Origin: BCD1 sp965230565
GTDB lineage: Bacteria; Bacteroidota; Bacteroidia; Chitinophagales; Saprospiraceae
NCBI GenBank assembly: GCA_965230565.1
Contig: CBDDLH010000013.1
Coordinates: 1-12,619, forward strand
Direction of reading: 5' to 3'
Length of the DNA: 12,619 nucleotides
Position 1 is the stretch's first letter. Every line of letters starts with the position of its first letter. Below, piece after piece: positions 1-6,337 of the stretch. Under the pieces are notes generated by a model that searched no databases, was not told the DNA's origin, and saw nothing but the letters and a program-made list of their open reading frames with translations. The translations under genes and the position numbers were made by a program.

Positions 1-29
1 TCGAAGTCTATTTGGTTATCCGGAAGAAA

Positions 30-224
30 ATGAAAACGGAGGATGTGATGAAATATATTGTGGTAACCCTTATTATCACCTGTACCATGTATTTGATCAC
101 TGCCGGCCATAATAATGACCAGATAGCTCCTGCCATTGGGCTTTTAGGTACTATCGCCGGATATTTGCTCGGTAAAGGAGGAAATAAAAGTGAGGGCGGA
201 CAGCAAACGGCTGAGGATGCCTAA
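30..224 (+). CDS. Small two-helix membrane protein, unknown function
   Basis: A short protein of 64 residues if it starts at the ATG at 30. It has two hydrophobic segments, roughly residues 9-25 (YIVVTLIITCTMYLITA) and 32-48 (IAPAIGLLGTIAGYLLG), followed by a polar Gly/Ser/Gln-rich tail. The size and two-helix layout recall small holin-like or phage-type membrane proteins, but I recognise no family and assign no function. The start is uncertain. The frame is open to the left window edge, so the gene could begin outside. A second in-frame ATG at 48 has GGAGG at 38-42, five bases upstream, which would give 58 residues. The cysteine-rich gene follows 43 bases downstream on the same strand, so the two could be co-transcribed. 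Confidence 0.55.
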   Translation: MKTEDVMKYIVVTLIITCTMYLITAGHNNDQIAPAIGLLGTIAGYLLGKGGNKSEGGQQTAEDA

Positions 225-267
225 AAAAGACGCTTTCGAATGACCTCTTTTCCTACTTGTTTGTTTA

Positions 268-648
268 ATGCTCATGAATACAACATGTCCTGAATGCGGT
301 AAAAGTGTTTCCTGTGGAGCAGATCAGCCGGGTACGTGCTGGTGTGCGGCTTATCCCTCCATTATGCCTTTGTCCGAGGAAGCGGATGCCTGTTATTGCC
401 CGGATTGTTTGAAGGAAAAAGTATTGGAAAATATCAATCGTTATGTGAAAGAAGTCAAATCCGGAAAGCGAATAAATGATACGGCTAAATACGCAACCCC
501 GGAAGCCAGGGAAGGGATTGATTATTACATGGAGAATGGTCTGTTTGTATTAACGGAGTGGTTTCACCTGAAGCGGGGGCGTTGTTGTGGCAGCGGTTGT
601 CGACATTGTCCGTACGACCATGAGAATGTTCCGAAAAATCGGGTGTAA
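268..648 (+). CDS. Cysteine-rich CWC / DUF5522 protein
   Basis: 126 residues with twelve cysteines in two groups. The N-terminal part (about residues 6-50) has CPEC, a lone C16, the CWC triplet (24-26) and CYCPDC (42-47), matching the cysteine-rich CWC family. The C-terminal part (about 85-118) reads LTEWFHLKRGRCCGSGCRHC and then PY, the DUF5522 signature. A basic helical linker joins them. The cysteine spacing suggests metal binding, probably zinc, but neither family has a function I can state. The two domains are usually seen as short separate proteins, so one chain carrying both suggests they work together. A second ATG at 274 is an equally possible start. The gene converges with the Uma2 pair, leaving 28 bases between stop codons and no obvious terminator hairpin. 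Confidence 0.85.
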   Translation: MLMNTTCPECGKSVSCGADQPGTCWCAAYPSIMPLSEEADACYCPDCLKEKVLENINRYVKEVKSGKRINDTAKYATPEAREGIDYYMENGLFVLTEWFHLKRGRCCGSGCRHCPYDHENVPKNRV

Positions 649-676
649 TTGAGGTTACGCCCTATTTTATGTCCTC

Positions 677-1294
677 TCAGGGAGCTTTAAAGACCTTGCT
701 GACCAGAATACTTAAACCGGGAAAAAGTCCAGGTGTTAATTCATCATCATCGGAAAAGCCTCCAACCCGTTTGTATTTTCCATGCTCATCCAATTCAAAC
801 ACTTCAATGATTTCTTCTTTTGGAAATACGAGCCAATAGGTATTGATCCCGCATTCTTCGTACAGTTCGTGTTTGATCTGAATATCTTTTTTTCGGGTAC
901 TTGGGGAAATAATCTCTATAACCATATCAGGGCTTCCTACACAGCCATGTTCCTTGATTTTATCCGGATCACAAATGACCGTAATGTCCGGTTGAACAAC
1001 GGTGTTGGGTTTACCTGTTTTGGGGTGTTTAATGGGAAGGTAAACATCGAAAGGAGCATGAAATACTTCACAGGTTTTTTGCCGGGTAAGGTTATATATT
1101 TTGTTAAATAGAAAACCTGAAACCCTTTGATGTTTAGTTTGTGGTCCCGGACTCATCCGGAATACTTTTCCTCTGATCAGTTCGACCATTTCATCAAATT
1201 GCCAGGAAAGGTAATCCTGAACGGTGTATTCTGCAGAAGGTTCTTTCAGAATGTCTTCTAATGTCTGTTCTTCATTATTGGGATAAGCCTGCAT
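677..1294 (-). CDS. Uma2 family endonuclease-like protein (copy 1)
   Basis: 205 residues with the layout of Uma2 (DUF820) proteins, a PD-(D/E)XK nuclease-fold family whose physiological role is poorly known. Visible motifs are VELIRGKVFRMSPGP (37-51), a histidine at 55, QPDITV with D103, the SPDMVIEIISPST segment with E127, and the K141/Y145 to YWLV segment (153-156). These correspond to the acidic and lysine positions of the nuclease core, so the fold looks intact. It is the second gene of a tandem pair, beginning 11 bases after the stop of its paralogue and probably co-transcribed with it. No Shine-Dalgarno sequence is visible. Uma2 genes often occur in multiple copies per genome. No toxin-antitoxin partner is visible nearby. 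Confidence 0.9.
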   Translation of the reverse strand: MQAYPNNEEQTLEDILKEPSAEYTVQDYLSWQFDEMVELIRGKVFRMSPGPQTKHQRVSGFLFNKIYNLTRQKTCEVFHAPFDVYLPIKHPKTGKPNTVVQPDITVICDPDKIKEHGCVGSPDMVIEIISPSTRKKDIQIKHELYEECGINTYWLVFPKEEIIEVFELDEHGKYKRVGGFSDDDELTPGLFPGLSILVSKVFKAP

Positions 1295-1305
1295 TCGGAT
1301 AATTT

Positions 1306-1923
1306 TTAATTCATATCAAAAACTTCTTTCACAATGATTTTCAATCCGGGTAAAATATTGGTGGTCAATTCATCATCGTCAGAAAACCCTCCTACCCGTT
1401 GGTATTTACCATTTTCGCCCAATTCAAATGCTTCAATAATTTCTTCTTTTGGAAATACAAGCCAGTAGGTATTGATTCCACACTCTTCGTACAATTCATG
1501 TTTGATTTGGATATCTTTTTTGCGGGTGCTTGGAGAAATAATCTCGACCACCATATCCGGACTTCCTACACACCCATGTTCTTTTATTTTATCCGGATCA
1601 CAAATGACTGTGATATCCGGTTGAACGACAGTGTTAGGTTTGCCGGTTTTTGGGTGCTTTATTGGAAGGTATACATCAAAAGGTGCATGATACACTTTGC
1701 ATGATTTGCCTTCCAGAATTTGGAATATTTTCACCGATAAATACATAGAAATTCCTTGATGTTTGGTTCGTGGCCCAGGACTCATCCGGAACACTTTTCC
1801 TCTGATCAGTTCGACCATTTCATCAAAATTCCAGGATAGGTAATCCTGAACGGTGTATTCTGCGGAGGGTTCCGCAATAATATCTTCAATGGTGACTTCT
1901 TCGTGATTGGAGTCGTAAGACAT
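1306..1923 (-). CDS. Uma2 family endonuclease-like protein (copy 2)
   Basis: 205 residues, the first gene of the tandem Uma2 pair and a clear paralogue of the downstream copy. Residues from about 79 to 164 are almost identical in the two proteins (essentially I versus V at 126), including QPDITV, EIISPST and YWLVFPKEEI. The extreme N-terminus, residues 56-78 and the C-terminal 20 residues differ strongly. The variable stretch 56-78 is predicted helical and precedes the nuclease core, so the copies may differ in partner or substrate recognition while keeping the same catalytic centre. This is inference. The ATG at 1923 is taken as start because the N-terminus then aligns with the other copy. 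The roughly 200 bases upstream hold no promoter I can name with confidence. Confidence 0.9.
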   Translation of the reverse strand: MSYDSNHEEVTIEDIIAEPSAEYTVQDYLSWNFDEMVELIRGKVFRMSPGPRTKHQGISMYLSVKIFQILEGKSCKVYHAPFDVYLPIKHPKTGKPNTVVQPDITVICDPDKIKEHGCVGSPDMVVEIISPSTRKKDIQIKHELYEECGINTYWLVFPKEEIIEAFELGENGKYQRVGGFSDDDELTTNILPGLKIIVKEVFDMN

Positions 1924-2124
1924 GACGCTTGCTTTTTGTGAAAAATATTACCGTGCTATCAACGCTTCAAAATCATCTGTGTCTTGGTAGCTATACTAAA
2001 TTACAAGATGTTCGGTTAAATAGCAATGGTAAAAAGAAGCAGGAATTTCCAACTCCTTTACATATAAAAGCCGCGAAAACTCAAAACGTGACATTTTTAA
2101 AGCCACTTTTTTACAAAAAGCTAC

Positions 2125-3063
2125 TTATTTTTTACTTCTCAACTCCTTGATCAGGTCAGGTAACTGCCTCAACGCAGCTAGTTGTTTGTAGGTTTGACGA
2201 GTTTCATTTACAGGATGCCCAAAATAGGTCTTATTGGCTTCAAGGTCCTTGGTGACAAGGGATTTAGCCATGACAACTACATTGTCGCCTATGTTCAGGT
2301 TATGAATAACACCGACTTGACCGTAGAGGATTACATTGTTGCCGATTTGGGTATTTCCACCAATGGCTATCTGTGCGGTAATTTGACAATGTTTACCGAT
2401 AACAACATCATGCCCAACATGTACCATGCAATCCAGTTTTGTACCTTCACCGAGAATGGTGTCTCCGGATACCCCCATATTAACGGTTGAATTGGCACCA
2501 ACATCTACATGATCTTCGATGATTACACGTCCTCCGGAACGCCATTTCTTAAGGCCTTCTGAAGTCTTTTTATAATAAAAAGCATCCGTTCCAATAATGG
2601 CTCCGGATTCTACTAACACATGGTCTTTAATAATTACCCGGCCACGTACCACAGCCCCTGCCTGAATCAGACAATGCTTCCCAATTTTTACTTCCGGTCC
2701 AATGATGGCTCCTGGTTCCACAATTGAAGAAGGGTGAATCTGGGCGGTCTCACCAATGGTGTGGTTAAGAGGCTCGAACGGATTGTGCTCCTTGACTATG
2801 TTGTTGTAGGCCTGAAATGGGTTTTCACAAAGCAATAAGACTTTTCCCTCGGGGCATTCGGCTTCTTCGTTGAGAATGATGATGGAAGCGGCAGATTCCA
2901 GTGACTTCTTGAAATACTTTTTCACATCCACAAAAGTGATATCTCCTTCACGGACATTGTGTATTTCATTGATGCCGGTGGCGATGAGATCTGTATTGCC
3001 AATAATCTTTGCTCCAATTTTTTGAGCGATTTCCTTTACGGGAATGGGTTGATCGAAGGTCAT
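2125..3063 (-). CDS. lpxD: LpxD-like UDP-3-O-acyl-glucosamine N-acyltransferase
   Basis: 312 residues. LpxD transfers a 3-hydroxyacyl chain from acyl-ACP to the 2-amine of UDP-3-O-acylglucosamine in lipid A synthesis, acting in the cytoplasm as a trimer. Residues 8-95 match the LpxD N-terminal uridine-binding domain. Residues 100-270 are hexapeptide left-handed beta-helix repeats (for example IGPEVKIGKHCLIQAGAVV). HVGHDVVIG (215-223) aligns with the E. coli stretch carrying the catalytic histidine, here H218. A helical C-terminus (284-312) resembles the acyl-carrier-protein binding helices. I chose the ATG at 3063. The frame runs on to a GTG at 3144, but those extra 27 residues do not look like the family. 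It is not beside lpxC, fabZ or lpxA, so it may be a second LpxD-type paralogue acting on another sugar nucleotide. It lies 125 bases downstream of polA on the same strand. Confidence 0.85.
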   Translation of the reverse strand: MTFDQPIPVKEIAQKIGAKIIGNTDLIATGINEIHNVREGDITFVDVKKYFKKSLESAASIIILNEEAECPEGKVLLLCENPFQAYNNIVKEHNPFEPLNHTIGETAQIHPSSIVEPGAIIGPEVKIGKHCLIQAGAVVRGRVIIKDHVLVESGAIIGTDAFYYKKTSEGLKKWRSGGRVIIEDHVDVGANSTVNMGVSGDTILGEGTKLDCMVHVGHDVVIGKHCQITAQIAIGGNTQIGNNVILYGQVGVIHNLNIGDNVVVMAKSLVTKDLEANKTYFGHPVNETRQTYKQLAALRQLPDLIKELRSKK

Positions 3064-3188
3064 TTTAGTATTTTTTCTTAACAGTAAAGATCGCAAGGAA
3101 TGCGCAATGTTTACATAAATACACCAGAAAATTCCTGTCGGCACTAATAACTTATTCGTACCATTTTTTAATCAAAAAAAGTTGTGTA

Positions 3189-5987
3189 TCAATGTGCCTC
3201 CAGCCAGTCATTACCAACACCCATATCAACCACAATAGGTACCTTGAGTCCGGAAATGGCGTTTTTCATTTTATCATCTACAAGGAGCTTCACTTCCTCC
3301 AATTCCGATTTGGGCACATCAAATACGAGTTCATCATGGACCTGAAGAATCATCTTGGTTTTTAAATGACTATCTTTCAACGCCTGATGGATGTTGCACA
3401 TGGCGATTTTGATCATATCAGCGGCAGTTCCCTGGATAGGCGTATTGATGGCGTTCCGCTCCGCTCCGCTGCGGATCATCCCGTTCCTGGAGTTGATGTC
3501 TCTCAGGTAACGTCTTCTACCCATCATGGTATTCACATAACCATTTTCCCTTGCAAAGGTGACAGTTTTATCCATGTAATTGCGAAGGCCCGGGTATTGC
3601 TTGAAGTAACTCTCGATGAGGCTCTTAGCTTCAGTCCTTTTCAGATCCAGCTGTCGGGATAAGTTAGTGGCACCTGCACCATAAATAATACTGAAGTTGA
3701 CCGTTTTAGCCCGGTATCGTTGTTCTCTGGTAACTTCTTCATACGGTACTTCAAAAACGCCGGCAGCGGTAGCCCTATGAATGTCTTTTCCTTCCTGGAA
3801 AGCCTTGAGCATGGCTTCTTCACCACTCATTTCAGCAATTAATCTCAATTCAATTTGGGAGTAATCGGCTGCCAGTAAAATGTGATTGTCATCTCTTGGA
3901 ATAAACGCCTTCCTTACCCGGGCGCCTTCAGGTGTCCTGACAGGAATGTTTTGCAGGTTGGGATTATTACTGCTCAATCGTCCTGTTGCCGTTAAAGCCT
4001 GGTTGAAAGAACTGTGTATCCTGCCCGTTTTGGGATTCACCATTTTGGGTAAGGCGTCCACGTAGGTGGATTTCAATTTGGAAAGTCCCCTGAATTTCAG
4101 AATGTCATTTACGATTCCATAGTTTTGGGACAATTCCGTGAGTTTTTCTTCATCTGTAGAGAATTGCCCGGTTTTAGTTTTGCGCCAGCGATAGGGGAGT
4201 TTCAGTTTTTCAAATAATACCTCGCCAACCTGTTTTGGTGAAGCAATATTGAATCGAACGCCGGCTTCTTCATAGATCAGGTGCTCTGCTTTTTGGATTT
4301 CTGCACCGAGTTCTACAGAGTATTCGTTGAGGTAATTCACATCGAGATTGACACCTTCAAATTCGAGGTCTACAAGGGCCTTGGTCAAAGGTTCCTCGAT
4401 TTTATAATAAAGATCTTTCAGACCTTCTTCCTCCATTTTTGGGAACAAATATTCCTGCAACTGGAGAGTAATGTCAGCGTCTTCACCCGCATATTCGCTC
4501 ACTTTTTCCACCGGAATATCCCTCATGGAGAGTTGTTTTTTGCCCTTCCCGATCAGGGTGGTTATAGAAACCGGCTTGTATTTGAGATAGGTCTCCGCAA
4601 GGTAGTCCATATTGTGTCGTAGTTCCGGTTCAAGCAGGTAATGAGCGATCATGGTATCCTGATAAGTGCCTTTGACTTCTACATCATACCACTTCATTAC
4701 GATGGCATCATACTTAATATTCTGGGCTATTTTAATGATGTTTTCATCTTCCAGCACCTTCTTGAAGATATCGACAATTTTGTAGGCTTCTACTCTGTCT
4801 TCAGGCACAGGTATATAATAGGCTTCACCCGCTTTTATCGAGAAGGCTATGCCCACAAGATCTGCCTGATTGGCATCGACGCTGGTGGTTTCTGTATCAA
4901 AGCAAAAAAACTTGGTAGTGGAAAGTTTCCCGGCGAGTTCTTTAGCTCCTTTTATGGTATCAACCAGATGGTAGGTATGCTCCGTATTTTCGATATTTTT
5001 TGTAGCGATTGAATGGGTGGGCATTGCAGGGGCTGCAATGGTGGCACTCATTTCTTTATCACCGAAAAGAGATCCTTGCGTAGCTTTTTTCTTTGCATCC
5101 CCGGAGGCCTGTCCGGTGCCCAGAATCTGGTTGGCCAGTGTTCTGAATTCTAATTCCTTAAATACTTCTGCGAGTTTTTCTTTATCAGGCGGATCGAGTT
5201 TGAACAGGTCAGCATTAAAGCTGATGGGAGCATTCGTATCGATGGTAGCAAGTTGCTTGGACAAAAGACCCTGTTCAGCAAATTTAGTTACGTTTTCCTT
5301 TTGTTTTCCCTTTAAGGATTCAATATTTTCAAGTAATCCTTCTACCGTATCAAATTGTTTGAGCAGTTTGGTGGCGGTTTTTGGGCCAATACCAGGAATG
5401 CCCGGGATATTATCTACACTGTCTCCGATGAGTCCTAACATATCAATCACCTGGTCCACTCGTTCAATATCCCATTTTTCTTTGATCTCGTCAACACCCA
5501 TGATCTCTACACCGTTGCCCATGCGGGCAGGTTTGTAGAGGTAGATGTTTTCAGAAACCAGTTGTCCGAAATCCTTATCCGGAGTCATCATGTAAACTTC
5601 CATCCCTTCCTTTTCTGCCTGCTTGGCTAGTGTCCCGATGACGTCGTCAGCTTCATATCCTTCCATAGTGACAATTGGGATTTTGAAGCCTTTAAGAATC
5701 TCATGGATGTAGGGAATGGCAATGGTGATATCTTCCGGTTGAGCTTCTCTATTGGCCTTATAGGGCTCGTAAGCTTCATGCCTGAAAGTCGGACCTGGAA
5801 GATCAAATGCAACAGCGAGGTAGTGTGGTTGCTGGTTTCTCATCAGGTCCCAGAGCACTCTGGTAAACCCTGTTACAGCAGATGTGTTTACTCCTTTGGA
5901 GTTGATGAGAGGTCGGTTGATGAAGGCATAATGTGCACGGTAGACTAAAGCGTGTCCGTCGAGCAGGAATAGTTTTTCTTTCGGCAT
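3189..5987 (-). CDS. polA: DNA polymerase I
   Basis: 932 residues, close to the usual length. DNA polymerase I removes RNA primers, fills gaps and takes part in repair. The 5' nuclease domain (1-290) has its metal-binding acids visible: D10, D62, E112/D114/D115, D137/D139, D189/D192, and the helix-turn-helix PGIPGIGPKTA. The 3'-5' exonuclease domain (about 335-520) has DTET (364-367), NIKYD (423-427) and YAGED (499-503), so proofreading looks intact. This is notable because several bacterial lineages have lost these residues. The polymerase domain has motif A DYSQIELR (708-715), the O-helix R757, K761, F765, Y769 and motif C QVHDE (882-886). Phenylalanine at 765 is the residue associated with discrimination against dideoxynucleotides. 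The ATG at 5987 gives the standard N-terminus. Confidence 0.98.
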   Translation of the reverse strand: MPKEKLFLLDGHALVYRAHYAFINRPLINSKGVNTSAVTGFTRVLWDLMRNQQPHYLAVAFDLPGPTFRHEAYEPYKANREAQPEDITIAIPYIHEILKGFKIPIVTMEGYEADDVIGTLAKQAEKEGMEVYMMTPDKDFGQLVSENIYLYKPARMGNGVEIMGVDEIKEKWDIERVDQVIDMLGLIGDSVDNIPGIPGIGPKTATKLLKQFDTVEGLLENIESLKGKQKENVTKFAEQGLLSKQLATIDTNAPISFNADLFKLDPPDKEKLAEVFKELEFRTLANQILGTGQASGDAKKKATQGSLFGDKEMSATIAAPAMPTHSIATKNIENTEHTYHLVDTIKGAKELAGKLSTTKFFCFDTETTSVDANQADLVGIAFSIKAGEAYYIPVPEDRVEAYKIVDIFKKVLEDENIIKIAQNIKYDAIVMKWYDVEVKGTYQDTMIAHYLLEPELRHNMDYLAETYLKYKPVSITTLIGKGKKQLSMRDIPVEKVSEYAGEDADITLQLQEYLFPKMEEEGLKDLYYKIEEPLTKALVDLEFEGVNLDVNYLNEYSVELGAEIQKAEHLIYEEAGVRFNIASPKQVGEVLFEKLKLPYRWRKTKTGQFSTDEEKLTELSQNYGIVNDILKFRGLSKLKSTYVDALPKMVNPKTGRIHSSFNQALTATGRLSSNNPNLQNIPVRTPEGARVRKAFIPRDDNHILLAADYSQIELRLIAEMSGEEAMLKAFQEGKDIHRATAAGVFEVPYEEVTREQRYRAKTVNFSIIYGAGATNLSRQLDLKRTEAKSLIESYFKQYPGLRNYMDKTVTFARENGYVNTMMGRRRYLRDINSRNGMIRSGAERNAINTPIQGTAADMIKIAMCNIHQALKDSHLKTKMILQVHDELVFDVPKSELEEVKLLVDDKMKNAISGLKVPIVVDMGVGNDWLEAH

Positions 5988-6013
5988 GATTTCGATCTTC
6001 TTTTGTTAGTAGC

Positions 6014-6052
6014 CACGAACCTGCCTACTGGCGCAGGAGGCAGGTGCACGAA
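6014..6052. repeat. Palindromic element flanked by CACGAA direct repeats
   Basis: ACCTGCCT (6019-6026) and AGGCAGGT (6038-6045) form a perfect 8-bp inverted repeat around an 11-base centre that itself contains CTG-GCG-CAG. The sequence CACGAA occurs on each side, at 6014-6019 and 6047-6052. The copies could be a target-site-type duplication around a small inserted palindrome, or part of a longer dispersed repeat. It lies 27-65 bases upstream of the polA start, so it would be in the 5' leader if the proposed promoter is right. It resembles the GC-rich dispersed hairpins common between genes in Bacteroidota, but I cannot count genomic copies here. Confidence 0.6.
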
Positions 6053-6071
6053 TGACTTTTAATTAATAATA

Positions 6072-6079
6072 CGAAAGTA
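6072..6079 (-). promoter_or_regulatory. Possible polA promoter -7 element
   Basis: On the - strand this reads TACTTTCG, one mismatch from the Bacteroidota -7 consensus TAnnTTTG, and lies about 85 bases upstream of the polA ATG. I do not see a convincing -33 TTTG at the expected distance, so this is a weak call. A transcript starting here would carry the palindromic element at 6014-6052 in its leader. Confidence 0.25.
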
Positions 6080-6254
6080 GAAATTGCACTAAAAATTAAT
6101 TCGTGGACAGGTGATTTTGCTTTTTTACGAGAAAGCTAATTTGAGAAAGCAAGTTAAGGAATAATTGGAAAAAAATTAGGCTGAGGTGAGGCTAAGACTG
6201 ATGAATTACCGGAATAGCTCAAACATACCAGTATTTCATTGTCAGGTTTTTACA

Positions 6255-6300
6255 GAAGAAAAGCCGGAACCTGAATTAATCCAGGTTCCGGCTTTTCTTC
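6255..6300 (-). terminator. GC-rich terminator hairpin after the repeat-protein gene
   Basis: A perfect 19-bp stem: GAAGAAAAGCCGGAACCTG (6255-6273) pairs with 6282-6300 across an 8-base loop. Read on the - strand it is a GC-rich stem running into GGCTTTTCTTC, a Rho-independent type terminator located 38 bases beyond the stop codon at 6338. The A-tract on the other arm means it could also act on the + strand, but no + strand gene reads toward it. Confidence 0.8.
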
Positions 6301-6303
6301 CGT

Positions 6304-6336
6304 AGAAATACTATTTTTTAGAAAAATAGTATTTCT
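6304..6336 (-). repeat. AT-rich perfect hairpin abutting the stop codon (copy A)
   Basis: AGAAATACTATTTTT (6304-6318) and its exact complement (6322-6336) form a 15-bp stem with a 3-base loop. It begins one base after the stop codon of the repeat-protein gene and directly precedes the GC-rich terminator. The same hairpin, also followed by a GCCGGAAC-type terminator, is found after the DUF3078 gene. It may protect the mRNA 3' end, act as a protein-binding site, or be part of a mobile terminator cassette; none of these is shown by sequence alone. Confidence 0.75.
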
Positions 6337-6337
6337 C

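Larger units (their letters stand above)
5988..6337. other. 350-base intergenic stretch upstream of polA
   Basis: This stretch separates polA from the 3' end of the repeat-protein gene; both are on the - strand. It contains, from the polA side, a palindromic repeat (6014-6052), a possible promoter for polA (6072-6079), about 170 AT-rich bases in which I see nothing convincing, and the terminator plus AT-hairpin unit belonging to the repeat-protein gene (6255-6336). No open frame of convincing length and no tRNA-like or riboswitch-like fold was apparent by eye. Confidence 0.7.

Noticed and set aside
12..29. Start of the first small gene at the TTG at 12
   Set aside because: ATG codons at 30 and 48 are better placed, the latter with GGAGG upstream; a start outside the window remains possible.
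677..1923. Uma2 pair as a toxin-antitoxin module
   Set aside because: Both genes encode the same family, and no small antitoxin-like gene is adjacent.
1929..2150. A 73-codon + strand frame between the Uma2 pair and lpxD
   Set aside because: It begins at a non-ATG codon, runs into the antisense of lpxD and reads as low-information AT-rich sequence without a recognisable domain.
3064..3144. N-terminal extension of the LpxD-like protein from a GTG start
   Set aside because: The added 27 residues do not fit the LpxD N-terminal domain, whereas the ATG at 3063 does.
6080..6250. A riboswitch or structured leader upstream of polA
   Set aside because: I found no conserved motif or stable nested stems by eye beyond the palindrome already listed.
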